Below, piece after piece: positions 34,677 through 43,487 of a stretch of 64,000 bases of DNA; position 1 is the stretch's first letter; every line of letters begins with the position of its first letter. The notes beneath the pieces are model-generated. The model did not search any database and was not told the origin of the DNA. It saw only the letters and a program-made list of their open reading frames with translations. A program made the translations under genes and the position numbers. Origin of the DNA: JAAOYC01 sp036481345. GTDB lineage: Archaea > Nanobdellota > Nanobdellia > Woesearchaeales > WJKL01. Location of the stretch: assembly GCA_036481345.1 (NCBI GenBank), contig JAZGHU010000015.1, positions 1-64,000 on the forward strand. Reading direction: 5' to 3'.

Positions 34677-36008
34677 CTATATAGAAATCCTATTTCCGTC
34701 GTTAGAAAGATGTACTTTGTTTTTATCATAGCCTATTTCTAGTGCTAAATCTAATAATGCTTCTCTCATTTCTAGATTGCCATGGGCAGGAATTATATGT
34801 TTTGGGTTAACCATGTTGATTAAGTCTCTTAAGTCTTCTCTTGCAGCATGTCCTGATACGTGAACATCTCTGAAGATTCTTGCTCCTTGACTTTTGATGT
34901 TATTTTCTAGTTTTTCTCTATTGTCAATATTTATTTTTGTGGGGATTACTGAAGATGAGAAAATAACTTGATCTTCTTTTTGAAGAAGGAATGGAAATTC
35001 TTTTTTCGCTATTCTTGAAAGTACTGCTTTTGGCTCTCCTTGATGGCCTGTTACAACTAACAAATATTTGCCTCTGTTTTTTTCAACTTGTTTTAATTTG
35101 TCATAAATCTGTCTTTTGAATCTTAGTATTTGAGCAGAATCTGAAAATTTTATTATTTTAATATCTTGACCTGCATAAACATATTTTGATAATGATCTTC
35201 CTATCAATAGAATCTTTCTGTTCATCTTTTTTCCAAATTCTATTATTGATTTTAGTCTTGCTAAATGTGAAGAGAATGTTGTTACAATAACTGCTTTATC
35301 TGTTGAATCTGTTCCTAACATCACTTCTTTTAACATTTCTTTTGCAACTGCTTCAGATGGTGTTTTTGCTCTTAGTGGAGCATAAGTTGAATCACAGATT
35401 AAAGCAAGAATTCCTTTTTCTCCTAATTCTTTTAGTCTTTTGAAGTTTGGTTTTTTCCCTAGAGTCGGAGTTGAGTCAAATTTGAAATCATTGCAGTAAA
35501 GAATAGTCCCATATTTTGTGTGGATTGCAAGCATTGCTGTCTGTGGAGTTGAGTGAGTCATATTTATGAACTCAATTTTTATGTTTTTTGTCAGTTGATA
35601 GATAGAATTTGGGCTTAATGTTTTAATTGAATTAGGAATAGACATTTTTTCATCTTTGAGAATTGCTTGGATAACTTGAATAGTGTAAGGAGTTCCTAAT
35701 AATTCAGCTTTTTTGAATTTTTTTGCTAAAAAAGGAATTCCTGCAATATGATCTAAGTGAGCATGGGTTGGAATGATTGCCTTTACTTTCTTTTTCCAAT
35801 CTGCTATTTTTGAAATGTCTGGAATAGCCCCTACTTGCATCATTTGATCTGTAGAGATATTGATAATATCTTCATCTTCTGTCAACTTAATATACGGTTC
35901 TAAGAAAACCCCCATATCACAAAGGATTACTTCATCATCTACTTTGATTGCAGTGCAATTTTTTCCGATTTCATTATAGCCACCCAATGTGCATATTTCT
36001 ATTGGCAT
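34677..36008 (-). CDS. rnj: Archaeal RNase J (beta-CASP exoribonuclease)
   Basis: A 443-residue metallo-beta-lactamase/beta-CASP protein with the HAHLDH zinc motif (82-87), SHSTPQ-type motif 3 (MTHSTPQTA), CNDFKFD, the beta-CASP insert (about 200-350) and a C-terminal VSGHAAREDL and IPAHGN. Archaeal RNase J is a 5-prime to 3-prime exoribonuclease in RNA turnover. Length is normal for the archaeal form. Confidence 0.94.
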   Translation of the reverse strand: MPIEICTLGGYNEIGKNCTAIKVDDEVILCDMGVFLEPYIKLTEDEDIINISTDQMMQVGAIPDISKIADWKKKVKAIIPTHAHLDHIAGIPFLAKKFKKAELLGTPYTIQVIQAILKDEKMSIPNSIKTLSPNSIYQLTKNIKIEFINMTHSTPQTAMLAIHTKYGTILYCNDFKFDSTPTLGKKPNFKRLKELGEKGILALICDSTYAPLRAKTPSEAVAKEMLKEVMLGTDSTDKAVIVTTFSSHLARLKSIIEFGKKMNRKILLIGRSLSKYVYAGQDIKIIKFSDSAQILRFKRQIYDKLKQVEKNRGKYLLVVTGHQGEPKAVLSRIAKKEFPFLLQKEDQVIFSSSVIPTKINIDNREKLENNIKSQGARIFRDVHVSGHAAREDLRDLINMVNPKHIIPAHGNLEMREALLDLALEIGYDKNKVHLSNDGNRISI

Positions 36009-36044
36009 GGTTTTTATTTTGGAGAAATGCTATATAAATGTTTG

Positions 36045-36491
36045 TTAAAAGAAAGTAGCAAGGTATGCAGGGTTTGTTATTATTCCCATTAGGATTCCTA
36101 TCAATACAGCATGTTTTGACTCTATTTTCCACATCTTTTTTCCAACTATGAAATAGCATAGGAAGATTACTGGAAAAGATACCAATCCAAATGTTAGATA
36201 TCCTCCAAATGTCCAAGGCTGTATAAGAGAGACTATCAATATTTCTAGAACAAACATTATTGGTGTTATAATCAAGAGTCCTTTTGCAATTGGTTTTGCT
36301 TTGATTTTTGTTATTAAGTTAGATAAAGGCCAACAGATAATGAAGTTTACACCATAATTTACAAGAATAGCAAGAAAACCAATCATACCATACACTGTTA
36401 ATCGCATAGAAAAAGGGGGAGCGATTACATCAGCAAAAACTATTGGTGACAATAAAATTAAAAAAATTAAAGAGAGATTGATTGTTTTCAT
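36045..36491 (-). CDS. Hypothetical membrane protein with signal peptide
   Basis: A 148-residue protein that starts with a signal-like segment ending FADV (about 1-21), then four hydrophobic helices. It is unlike any family I know. It lies upstream of rnj on the same strand, with about 36 bases between them. Confidence 0.65.
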   Translation of the reverse strand: MKTINLSLIFLILLSPIVFADVIAPPFSMRLTVYGMIGFLAILVNYGVNFIICWPLSNLITKIKAKPIAKGLLIITPIMFVLEILIVSLIQPWTFGGYLTFGLVSFPVIFLCYFIVGKKMWKIESKHAVLIGILMGIITNPAYLATFF

Positions 36492-36585
36492 AGAATTTAG
36501 AATATTAAGCAGTTATTTAAATGTTTTCTAGACTTTAAATTGAGTTGAAGTCAATGTAAGAAAAAATATTATAATTTTATGATAT

Positions 36586-37170
36586 TCATTGTATAATCTT
36601 AATAAGTTCAGGTTCTTTTGGTTTGTGATATCCAGAAGATGTACGCAAAACTGCTAATTCTCTTTCTAATTGAATATTTGCCCACCTTGAATCAACAATT
36701 GGATGGTCCTTAATTTCATTCATTTTAGAACACCATTCATCCATAGAATAAGCATAGTTAGAATAAAAATGATATGAGCGACCAGATAAAAGAATAAACC
36801 CCGGATTTAATTTGTTCTCTTTTATGAAATTTTGAACTTCTTTTAAATTTTCATCACTGCAAGGAACTTTAAAATCTACTAAAAGTAAATGTTCCTCTAA
36901 TCCATCATTTAGTAAGACCTTAGATCCAATTCCAGCGTAATAATCATCAAAAGCATTTTCATAATCAGCATTATACCGCATTCTTTCAACTTGTCCTAAT
37001 TCTTTTTCTATTGTTGAAACCGGATGAAAATCTTCATAAATTAGTCTATAATCTATCTTCCCTAAGTCAAACGAATCGTCTATAAATTTATACACAATCA
37101 AACAGAAATCTTTGATATTGTTACCTTCTGCTATTGATCTTAGGATCTCACTCAGTTTTTTGGGTTCCAT
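36586..37170 (-). CDS. AEP (primase-like)-fold hypothetical protein
   Basis: A 194-residue soluble protein whose motif order resembles archaeo-eukaryotic primases: a strand with acidic residue LLLVDFK (Asp99), then LLSGRSYHFYS (Ser129-His134; compare SGxxGxHI of PriS), then LRTSSGYHKP (Arg176, His182; compare the RHL..SLH motif). Only one acid of the usual DxD pair is visible. Small bacterial relatives have been called primase-1D-like. It is divergent from a NUDIX gene with 33 bases between starts, so they share a promoter region. Role unknown. Confidence 0.6.
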   Translation of the reverse strand: MEPKKLSEILRSIAEGNNIKDFCLIVYKFIDDSFDLGKIDYRLIYEDFHPVSTIEKELGQVERMRYNADYENAFDDYYAGIGSKVLLNDGLEEHLLLVDFKVPCSDENLKEVQNFIKENKLNPGFILLSGRSYHFYSNYAYSMDEWCSKMNEIKDHPIVDSRWANIQLERELAVLRTSSGYHKPKEPELIKIIQ

Positions 37171-37203
37171 GTTTATAAGAAATAAATATTTTTTAAAAAG
37201 CTT

Positions 37204-37740
37204 ATGAAGAAAAATATTTATAGTGAAGATATATTCTTTTTAGCTATGGACCCAAACAAAGCTCATTATGTTGTTGTAACTGGTATTATTGTTAAAGATG
37301 ATAAATTCTTAATTGCAAAAAGATCTCCGAATGAACATGCATTTCCTAATCTTTGGACAGTTCCTGGAGGGAAATTAGAATCAAAAGATTATGAACATAG
37401 AGATGCAGATACTACAGCAGGACAATGGTATAATGTTTGTGAAACTTTATTAAGAAGAGAAGTTATGGAAGAAGTTGGATTAGAAATTAAAAAAATTAAT
37501 TATTTAGCAAGTTTAGTTTTCAAAAGACCAGATGGAATTCCTACTGTTGTAATTAGTCTTTATGCAGACCATCATAGTGGAGATGTTAAATTATGTGATG
37601 ATTTAACAGACCATGCTTGGGTTACTTTAGAAGAAGCAAAGAATTATGAGTTGATTGATGGGATCTATGAAGAACTAGAAATGCTTGATCAAGTTATGAA
37701 AGGCCAGAAAATTGGAGAATGGTCTAAGAATTCTGAATAA
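37204..37740 (+). CDS. NUDIX hydrolase
   Basis: A 178-residue NUDIX protein: strand GIIVKDDKFLIAKRS, LWTVPGGKLE at about 51-59 and RREVMEEVGLEI at about 84-95. The usual GX5EX7REUXEEXGU spacing is broken: the glycine and the REVMEE helix are separated by about 15 extra residues (KDYEHRDADTTAGQW region). A second ATG at 37246 also has a TATA-like AATATTTATAG 25 bases upstream, so a product 14 residues shorter is possible. Substrate is probably a nucleotide or nucleotide sugar. Confidence 0.88.
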   Translation: MKKNIYSEDIFFLAMDPNKAHYVVVTGIIVKDDKFLIAKRSPNEHAFPNLWTVPGGKLESKDYEHRDADTTAGQWYNVCETLLRREVMEEVGLEIKKINYLASLVFKRPDGIPTVVISLYADHHSGDVKLCDDLTDHAWVTLEEAKNYELIDGIYEELEMLDQVMKGQKIGEWSKNSE

Positions 37741-37748
37741 AAAATAAA

Positions 37749-37887
37749 TGCGGAGGAAGGGTTTCGAACCCTCGTAGGCACTAAGCCAATAGATGACTTA
37801 CAAATGGTCGTTTCATCGCACTCTTGACGAGCACTCATCACTCAAATGCCTTGAGTCTATCCCGTTTGACCACTCCGGCACCTCCGC
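37749..37887 (-). tRNA. tRNA-Leu (CAA) with 55-base intron
   Basis: On the minus strand the acceptor arms GCGGAGG and CCTCCGC pair fully, with a D-arm, an anticodon stem ATAGA/TCTAT, a long class II variable arm (GGC/GCC) and a TTCGAAA T-loop. The anticodon loop reads CT-CAA-G and is interrupted at the canonical 37/38 position by an intron at about 37795-37849. The intron begins GCATTTGAGT, whose TTGAGT pairs with ACTCAA of the anticodon region, as expected for a bulge-helix-bulge precursor. CCA is not encoded. The long arm and anticodon identify leucine. Confidence 0.9.
37795..37849 (-). other. Canonical tRNA intron (position 37/38)
   Basis: These 55 bases interrupt the anticodon loop of tRNA-Leu(CAA). 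Removing them gives a seven-base loop CTCAAGA closed by ATAGA/TCTAT. The exact ends could shift by one or two bases. Confidence 0.75.
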
Positions 37888-37942
37888 ATAAGCTAAAGAA
37901 GAAAATAGATGTTTTTAAAGATTACTAAAAATAAAGAAATAA

Positions 37943-38350
37943 TTAAGACAGTTTTGTTAATCTGCCTTCGATTTCACTAAGCTCTGCTTCAAGTTTTTCA
38001 AGCTCTGACATTTCTCTTGGCTTTTCCACTTCTATTGGAGGAGCCACTTCTTTCGGAGCTTCTTTTTTTGCAGCAGTCTTTTTGGGCTTTGGCGCTGCTT
38101 TATGGGGCTTAGCTCTTAGGCCTGATTTTGGAAGCTCTGTTTTAAGCTTTCTTACTAATGCCAGGATATCTTTCATAGCTTCTTTTAATTTTATTATCTC
38201 TGCTTCTTTCTCTTTTCTCACTTCTTTGAATCTTTCAAATCTTTGAAGATATTGAAGAGCTTCTTTAGAAGATTCTAGCAGAGATCTTCTTATTTCTATT
38301 GGATCTTTCATTCCAACATAAAACATTGATTCTTCTTTTTCTTTAGGCAT
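37943..38350 (-). CDS. Coiled-coil protein, DPANN type
   Basis: A 135-residue protein: a helical N-half with DPIEIRRSLLESSKEALQYLQRFERF and KLKEAMKDILALVRKLKTELP, a Lys/Pro/Ala-rich linker (about 73-107) and a short C-terminal coiled coil (SELEKLEAELSEIEGRL). I recognise the N-half from conserved small proteins in Woesearchaeota-like genomes; function unknown. It is last in a three-gene minus-strand cluster, ten bases after the preceding gene. Confidence 0.75.
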   Translation of the reverse strand: MPKEKEESMFYVGMKDPIEIRRSLLESSKEALQYLQRFERFKEVRKEKEAEIIKLKEAMKDILALVRKLKTELPKSGLRAKPHKAAPKPKKTAAKKEAPKEVAPPIEVEKPREMSELEKLEAELSEIEGRLTKLS

Positions 38351-38360
38351 TTTCTAACCT

Positions 38361-38588
38361 CTAAAGAGTAGTTGGTTCAAATAATGTTTTGTCTACAAAG
38401 ACTACTTTTCTTTCTACTTCTTCTAGACCTGTGTGCCAAAGTTCAAGCTCTGCATCTTCTTCATTTTTTAGCTCGTTGATCTTAGCTAATGTTTCTTTAG
38501 CATCTTCTATCTTATTCCTTATCATGTTCATTACGTCTAGAACATCTTTGTATTCTTCAATTCTTACATAAACAGGCATTTCTTCCAT
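38361..38588 (-). CDS. Short coiled-coil paralogue
   Basis: A 75-residue helical protein whose whole length aligns by eye with residues 88-157 of the upstream 159-residue protein: PVYVRIEEYKD against PIFVYLESYRE, then NELKNEEDAELELW against SEFKEDQDKEFNKW, and RKVVFVDKTLF against RKLLYADKALF. So it is a tandem paralogue of that C-domain. A GAGGTCGAT ribosome binding site precedes it. Function unknown. Confidence 0.75.
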   Translation of the reverse strand: MEEMPVYVRIEEYKDVLDVMNMIRNKIEDAKETLAKINELKNEEDAELELWHTGLEEVERKVVFVDKTLFEPTTL

Positions 38589-38603
38589 ACTATCGACCTC
38601 TTT

Positions 38604-39083
38604 TTATTTTTGTGCTGCAAATAATGCTTTATCAGCATATAGTAATTTTCTTTGGATATCCTTTAATTGAGATTCCCATTTGTTGAACTCTTTATCTTGA
38701 TCTTCTTTGAATTCAGAGACTCTTGATAAGCTATCTGAACCTTCTTTCAGAGTATTTTGAATTGAGCTAACTTCATTCATCAATTCTCTGTATGATTCAA
38801 GGTAAACAAAGATTGGTTTTTTCAATCTAAGATCATCTCTTTCTTCTAATTCATCCCTTGTTTTTTGTATTGCATAATCTTCAGCTCTTTCAGTGGGGCT
38901 TGGTCCTTTTGGGACATCTGGAAGCTCTAAGTCAGGAGCTTTTTGTTTTTTGAATTCAGGAATCTCTCCTGGAGAAGGAAAGGTAGGCAGTTCATCTTTT
39001 GATGGAGGAGCTGCTGGTACTTCTAATCCTCTTTTTTCTGGTATAGCTTTCTTTCTTGTTTTAAATAAATCTGTAAATCTCAT
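38604..39083 (-). CDS. Coiled-coil protein with proline-rich N-terminus
   Basis: A 159-residue protein: a basic start (FTDLFKTRKK), a Pro-rich disordered segment (about 15-65) and a helical C-domain (about 88-157) related to the next gene. GGAGGTGTAATT before the ATG is the strongest Shine-Dalgarno site in this part of the window, suggesting abundant expression. First gene of a three-gene cluster of coiled-coil proteins that may form one complex. Confidence 0.75.
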   Translation of the reverse strand: MRFTDLFKTRKKAIPEKRGLEVPAAPPSKDELPTFPSPGEIPEFKKQKAPDLELPDVPKGPSPTERAEDYAIQKTRDELEERDDLRLKKPIFVYLESYRELMNEVSSIQNTLKEGSDSLSRVSEFKEDQDKEFNKWESQLKDIQRKLLYADKALFAAQK

Positions 39084-39206
39084 AATAATTACACCTCCCC
39101 AATAACTAATCTATGAATTCTGACATTATTTAAACTTTCGTTAGTATTCTAAAATAGTGACAAAATAAAAGAAATGTTTTTATCTATTCTAGATTTAGTT
39201 TACCTT

Positions 39207-40073
39207 ATGAAGGAAGCAAAGCATTATAAGAAATTGCAAGGAAAGAAAATTCAGTGTGAGATGTGTCCTAGAAAATGCATAGTTAAAAATGGAGAGAAAG
39301 GATTTTGCAAAGCAAGAGAAAATAAAGAAGGGAAATTTTATAGTTTAGTTTATGCTGCGCCATGTTCTGTTAATGTGGATCCAATTGAGAAAAAACCGTT
39401 ATTTCATTTTTTATCAGGCACTAAAACTTATTCTGTTGGAACAACAGGCTGCAATCTAAGATGTAAGTTTTGCCAGAATTGGCAGATCAGTCAAGCTGTT
39501 CCAGAGGATGTTCCTTTTCTTGATTTAAGTCCTGCTTCTGTTGTCGGGGATGCAATTGTAAAAGGATGTGAAAGTATTTCTTATACATATACTGAACCAT
39601 CAATATTTTTTGAATATGTTTTGGACACAGCAAAGCTTGCTAGAAAAAAAGGATTAAAAAATATTATTGTATCAAATGGTTTTGTCAATCAAAAACCACT
39701 GAAAGAAATGTGCAAAGTTATTGATGCTGCTAATATTGATTTGAAATCTTTTTCAAATGAATTTTACAAGAAATATACTGGGGCTTGGTTAAAGCCTGTG
39801 CTTGAAAGTTTGAAGACAATTAAGAAAGAAGGTGTTTGGCTGGAGATAACTAATCTTTTGATTAATAGATTGAATGATGGTCCTGTTGAGATTAAGAAAA
39901 TGTGCAAGTGGATTAAAGAAGAATTAGGAGAGGAAGTTCCAATACATTTTTCTAGATTTTTCCCTAATTATTTGATGCAAGATATAAGTCCAACTGATAA
40001 AGATAAATTGTATGAGGCAGAGAAGATTGCTAAAGAAGTTGGATTAAAGTATGTTTATTTAGGCAATATTTAA
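39207..40073 (+). CDS. amrS: AmrS-like radical SAM protein (PflA-activase family)
   Basis: A 288-residue protein with an N-terminal four-Cys zinc-type region (Cys17, 20, 24, 34), then the radical SAM motif CNLRCKFC (82-89), SYTYTEPSIFFEY and DAANIDLKSF. These are hallmarks of the AmmeMemoRadiSam radical SAM component. Its usual partners AMMECR1 and MEMO are not seen in the window, and the substrate of the system is unknown. The ATG at 39207 is preferred to one 33 bases upstream because the family starts there and TATA-like TTTTTATC is about 26 bases before. Confidence 0.88.
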   Translation: MKEAKHYKKLQGKKIQCEMCPRKCIVKNGEKGFCKARENKEGKFYSLVYAAPCSVNVDPIEKKPLFHFLSGTKTYSVGTTGCNLRCKFCQNWQISQAVPEDVPFLDLSPASVVGDAIVKGCESISYTYTEPSIFFEYVLDTAKLARKKGLKNIIVSNGFVNQKPLKEMCKVIDAANIDLKSFSNEFYKKYTGAWLKPVLESLKTIKKEGVWLEITNLLINRLNDGPVEIKKMCKWIKEELGEEVPIHFSRFFPNYLMQDISPTDKDKLYEAEKIAKEVGLKYVYLGNI

Positions 40074-40118
40074 AAAAACTAGTGCTTTATGGAGTTTGTT
40101 TGGTGATAGGGGGGCTTT

Positions 40119-41984
40119 ATGCACAAACTTGTTTTGTGTTTGATTGTATTTTGTTTTATTGAGATAGCAATGGCTGATATTGTTATAACTGAAGTGATGT
40201 ATAATCCTGGGCAATGTGATGATTATGATTGTGAGTGGATTGAATTATATAATACGGATTCTATTAGTGTGAATTTAACTGGTTGGATATTAGATGGTGA
40301 GTCCTTAGATGGAATAGTTATCAGTGCTCACGAATATATTGTATTAGCTGATGAATTAATAGACGGCAATGACGCAGATAATGAAAGCTTTGAATCATAT
40401 TGGGGAAATAATGATGGAGTATGGAATCCCTTGGATGGCAACTTCGATGCTTATGATATATCTCTTTCTTTAAAAAATACAGAAGACAGCATTATTCTTA
40501 CAGATAGCACATATACAGATACTTTAAACTATAGTTCTAGCTGGGGTGCAAATGGGAATGACTATACATTAGAGAAAATAAATCCAGATGGGGCAAATAC
40601 ACAAGAGAATTGGGCGGTTGGTTTTGTTATGAATGGTACTCCAGGGATGCAAAATAGTATTTATGGAACTGGAGAAATTGATTATAGTGTAATAACTATC
40701 AATGAATTTTTACCAGATCCACATGGAGATGATAATGCGCCAATGCCTCAAGGGGAATGGATTGAGCTTTATAATTCTGGAAGCCAAAACATTAATCTAA
40801 AGTGGGCTTTTTTAGAAGATTTACAAGGACATAAAGTTTATATTGCAGATACTACAACAGTTGATACAACAATTATCCCTGCTAATGGATTTTTAGTTAT
40901 CTATACAAATGGATTTTCTGGACTTTTGAATAATGGAGGGATAGAAGAATTAAGATTTTATGATAAGGAAGACAACCTAATTGATTCTGTGAGCTATGAA
41001 GGGTCTGATGAGGGCAGTTCTTGGGCAAATGTTATTGATAATTGGCAGAGAACAATGCCCACTCCTGAAGGGGAGAACATGGATTACACAAAAGTAAAGG
41101 ATTCTAAATTTGATATAGATACAATTTATGATCTTGGTTCAGATGATGTAGCTAAATTTGGACAGACAATAAGAGTTAAAGTCAACCTCTATAAAGGAGA
41201 TGAAACCAAAAGCGTTTTAAGAATGTGGATAGCAGATGGAGATGAAAAGATAAGCAAAGAGTCGAAGATAACAATTTCCACAAAATATACTAATGTTTCA
41301 TTAGCAGTGCCTATTCAGCTTTATCCAAATTGCAATGAAAAATATGATGATGGAGATTATGATATTTTTATTGGATGGACAAGCGAGGATTTTGAAGAGG
41401 ATTCATTTCCGTTAGAAGTAGAAGATATTACAGATTCCTTGTGTGAAATAGTAAAGGTAGAGAAAAGCAGCACAACAAGCGCAAAGAAATTTGAATATAA
41501 CCTTGTTTCAAATCCAGATGAAATTAAAAGTGGGGAAGAGTTTGACATTAGAGTTGAATTAAATAATCATGATGATGAAGATTATGATATTGATATCTGG
41601 AGTTATGTCTATAAGGGGAATAAAGCTTATAGTGGTGGAAGAGAGGATAATAAGAAATCTTTTGTTTTAGAAAAAGGAAGTTCTGAAACAATTAAGTTAA
41701 GGAATACAGTTGATGCTGCTCCTGGAGATTATAATCTTAAAATCAAGATAATAAAGAATAATCAGAAGACAGCAAAAGAGATAACAAATACATTGAGAGT
41801 CATAGAAGAAGTCAGTGAAGGGGGATATGCTGAAGGAATTGTTGGAAAAGCTTCTGGAATCTTAAAATGGAGAGAAGCTTTTGTTTATGAATCAACTTCT
41901 TTCAAAGCAAAAAACTTGGTTCCTTTGTTGTTTATTATTTTATTGAGTTTATTTGTGATTATATTGATATTTACTAAGAATTAG
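40119..41984 (+). CDS. Secreted lamin-tail-domain surface protein
   Basis: A 621-residue protein with a signal peptide (1-19), two lamin-tail domains (about 20-180, opening VITEVMYNPGQCDDYDCEWIELYN in part; about 192-330, opening TINEFLPDP and GEWIELYNSG), two beta-sandwich segments (about 345-450 and 460-570) and a C-terminal membrane helix (about 598-617). Several N-x-S/T sites occur. It is likely anchored to the cell surface and exposed. Lamin-tail domains in prokaryotes often accompany secreted nucleases or adhesins; no nuclease domain is present here. GGTGATAG upstream is a ribosome binding site. Confidence 0.85.
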   Translation: MHKLVLCLIVFCFIEIAMADIVITEVMYNPGQCDDYDCEWIELYNTDSISVNLTGWILDGESLDGIVISAHEYIVLADELIDGNDADNESFESYWGNNDGVWNPLDGNFDAYDISLSLKNTEDSIILTDSTYTDTLNYSSSWGANGNDYTLEKINPDGANTQENWAVGFVMNGTPGMQNSIYGTGEIDYSVITINEFLPDPHGDDNAPMPQGEWIELYNSGSQNINLKWAFLEDLQGHKVYIADTTTVDTTIIPANGFLVIYTNGFSGLLNNGGIEELRFYDKEDNLIDSVSYEGSDEGSSWANVIDNWQRTMPTPEGENMDYTKVKDSKFDIDTIYDLGSDDVAKFGQTIRVKVNLYKGDETKSVLRMWIADGDEKISKESKITISTKYTNVSLAVPIQLYPNCNEKYDDGDYDIFIGWTSEDFEEDSFPLEVEDITDSLCEIVKVEKSSTTSAKKFEYNLVSNPDEIKSGEEFDIRVELNNHDDEDYDIDIWSYVYKGNKAYSGGREDNKKSFVLEKGSSETIKLRNTVDAAPGDYNLKIKIIKNNQKTAKEITNTLRVIEEVSEGGYAEGIVGKASGILKWREAFVYESTSFKAKNLVPLLFIILLSLFVIILIFTKN

Positions 41985-42793
41985 CGAAAAATAAGTTGTT
42001 CTACAACACATCCGAAAAAGTTATTGCCTAAACCAAACAATAAAAATATTATCAAAGAGATAAGGAAATATATTATTGTAGTTTTCCAAGATTGGATTGT
42101 TTTTGATGGTCTTTTGAAGATAAAAGGCAGTGCTGACAAAAAGAATGGTATGAAAATTGCCTGGATTACAGCAAATGTACACCAGATTGAAGTTAAATCA
42201 TAACATATGTTTACTGATAGGAATAAAGAACCAAATAAAAGATATAATACAGCAAGTATAAAGGATATATCCATAATTGCAAGAAGGAACCAGAGAATTG
42301 TTTTTCTAGATTTTTGATCTTTTAATTTGCTTCTTGCTGTGAATGCACAGATATGGATATAGATAAAAATAAAAAACCAGAGTGCAGTCCAAAGTTTAGG
42401 GGAATAATGTCTGATATAAAAACTAACTACCTCGAAAGATACAGGAATGAAAATCTGGACAATACCTACTGCAGCAATTAACCACAAGACAATTTTGCTG
42501 CGAAGATTTCTATTGAGCAAGACTTCCATTGCTCTTAATCCAAAATAAGGGGCGAGTAGTGAAATAATTAGTCCTGTTTTGTAGATAATCTGATTGTTTG
42601 TTATTAAAGATAAAAATTCAAAAAATTGATGCCCCCCTATAAATGCAAAAGCAATGATTACATTACTGAGAAAAGGCATTAGCCATTTTTTCTTGGTTTT
42701 AGCATATCTTTTCGAATAAAAGAAATAAAAGAATATACACGAAAGAAAAATAATAAGTGCAGTTAGTAATTGTACTTCTTTACTATAACACAT
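41981..42793 (-). CDS. Seven-helix membrane protein of unknown function
   Basis: A 270-residue protein with about seven hydrophobic helices. The ATG at 42793 (MCYSKEVQLL) is preferred to the one six bases upstream; an MCYS start recurs in an uncharacterised membrane family of bacteria and archaea. His and Glu residues in the second helix region (GGHQFFEF) could bind a ligand. It converges on the lamin-tail gene with a four-base TTAG stop overlap. Confidence 0.7.
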   Translation of the reverse strand: MCYSKEVQLLTALIIFLSCIFFYFFYSKRYAKTKKKWLMPFLSNVIIAFAFIGGHQFFEFLSLITNNQIIYKTGLIISLLAPYFGLRAMEVLLNRNLRSKIVLWLIAAVGIVQIFIPVSFEVVSFYIRHYSPKLWTALWFFIFIYIHICAFTARSKLKDQKSRKTILWFLLAIMDISFILAVLYLLFGSLFLSVNICYDLTSIWCTFAVIQAIFIPFFLSALPFIFKRPSKTIQSWKTTIIYFLISLIIFLLFGLGNNFFGCVVEQLIFR

Positions 42794-42872
42794 AATCATG
42801 AAATAACGCCTTTAGTTTATATTATTTGCTATTCACGAAAACTTTTTAAAGGACTTTATTCTTATTTTGAGT

Positions 42873-43487
42873 ATGGTAGATGTTAAAGAAAGATTAGAAC
42901 AAGGATATATTCAATCAAAAGTGATTGTTGAATTAGTTGGAAAGCCCAAAGAATATGTTGAGAAAACACTTAATGAATATGTAGATCATCTTAAGAAAAG
43001 AGAAAATGTAGATATAGTTTCAGTTGATTTTAATGAGCCAAAAGAAGTTGAAGGAGAGCAGCAGGGATTGTTTGCTGCTTTTGTTGAAATTGAATTATTA
43101 ACCAAGGATATTCCTGCATTGATTCTATTTTGTTTTGATTATATGCCAAGTTCTATTGAGATTATTGCTCCTGAAGAATTTAGGATGAAGAGTAGGGATA
43201 TAACTAACATCATGAATGATCTGCAAGGCAAATTGCATAAACTAGATATGGGTGTTAAGCAGCTGACTAATGAGAATCAGTTTTTGAAGAAGAACATTTA
43301 TTCTTTGTCAACAAATATTGTTTCATTAGCATTGAAGGTTGGAGTCAAAAAAGTTAAAGGTTTGGCTAAATTAACTGGAATGCCTGAGAAACATATGGAA
43401 GATTTCTTGGAAAGCTTGATTAAGAAAAAATTTGTAAAAAAAGAAGGTGAGGATTACATTTGGATTAAAGATGAACGAAAAGAATAG
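42873..43487 (+). CDS. Helical protein with C-terminal winged helix, upstream of scpB
   Basis: A 204-residue protein: N-terminal alpha/beta region (about 1-115), a coiled coil (about 118-150; DLQGKLHKLDMGVKQLTNEN) and a C-terminal winged-helix-like part (LALKVGVKKVKGLAKLTGMP, then FLESLIKKKFVKKE). It overlaps scpB by 17 bases. The place where scpA normally sits and the C-terminal winged helix suggest a functional counterpart, but I see no kleisin signature. The ATG at 42873 follows a TTG in the same frame. Confidence 0.7.
   Translation: MVDVKERLEQGYIQSKVIVELVGKPKEYVEKTLNEYVDHLKKRENVDIVSVDFNEPKEVEGEQQGLFAAFVEIELLTKDIPALILFCFDYMPSSIEIIAPEEFRMKSRDITNIMNDLQGKLHKLDMGVKQLTNENQFLKKNIYSLSTNIVSLALKVGVKKVKGLAKLTGMPEKHMEDFLESLIKKKFVKKEGEDYIWIKDERKE

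Noticed and set aside
42873..43487. Assignment as ScpA
   Set aside because: Position fits, but the kleisin N- and C-terminal signatures are not visible.
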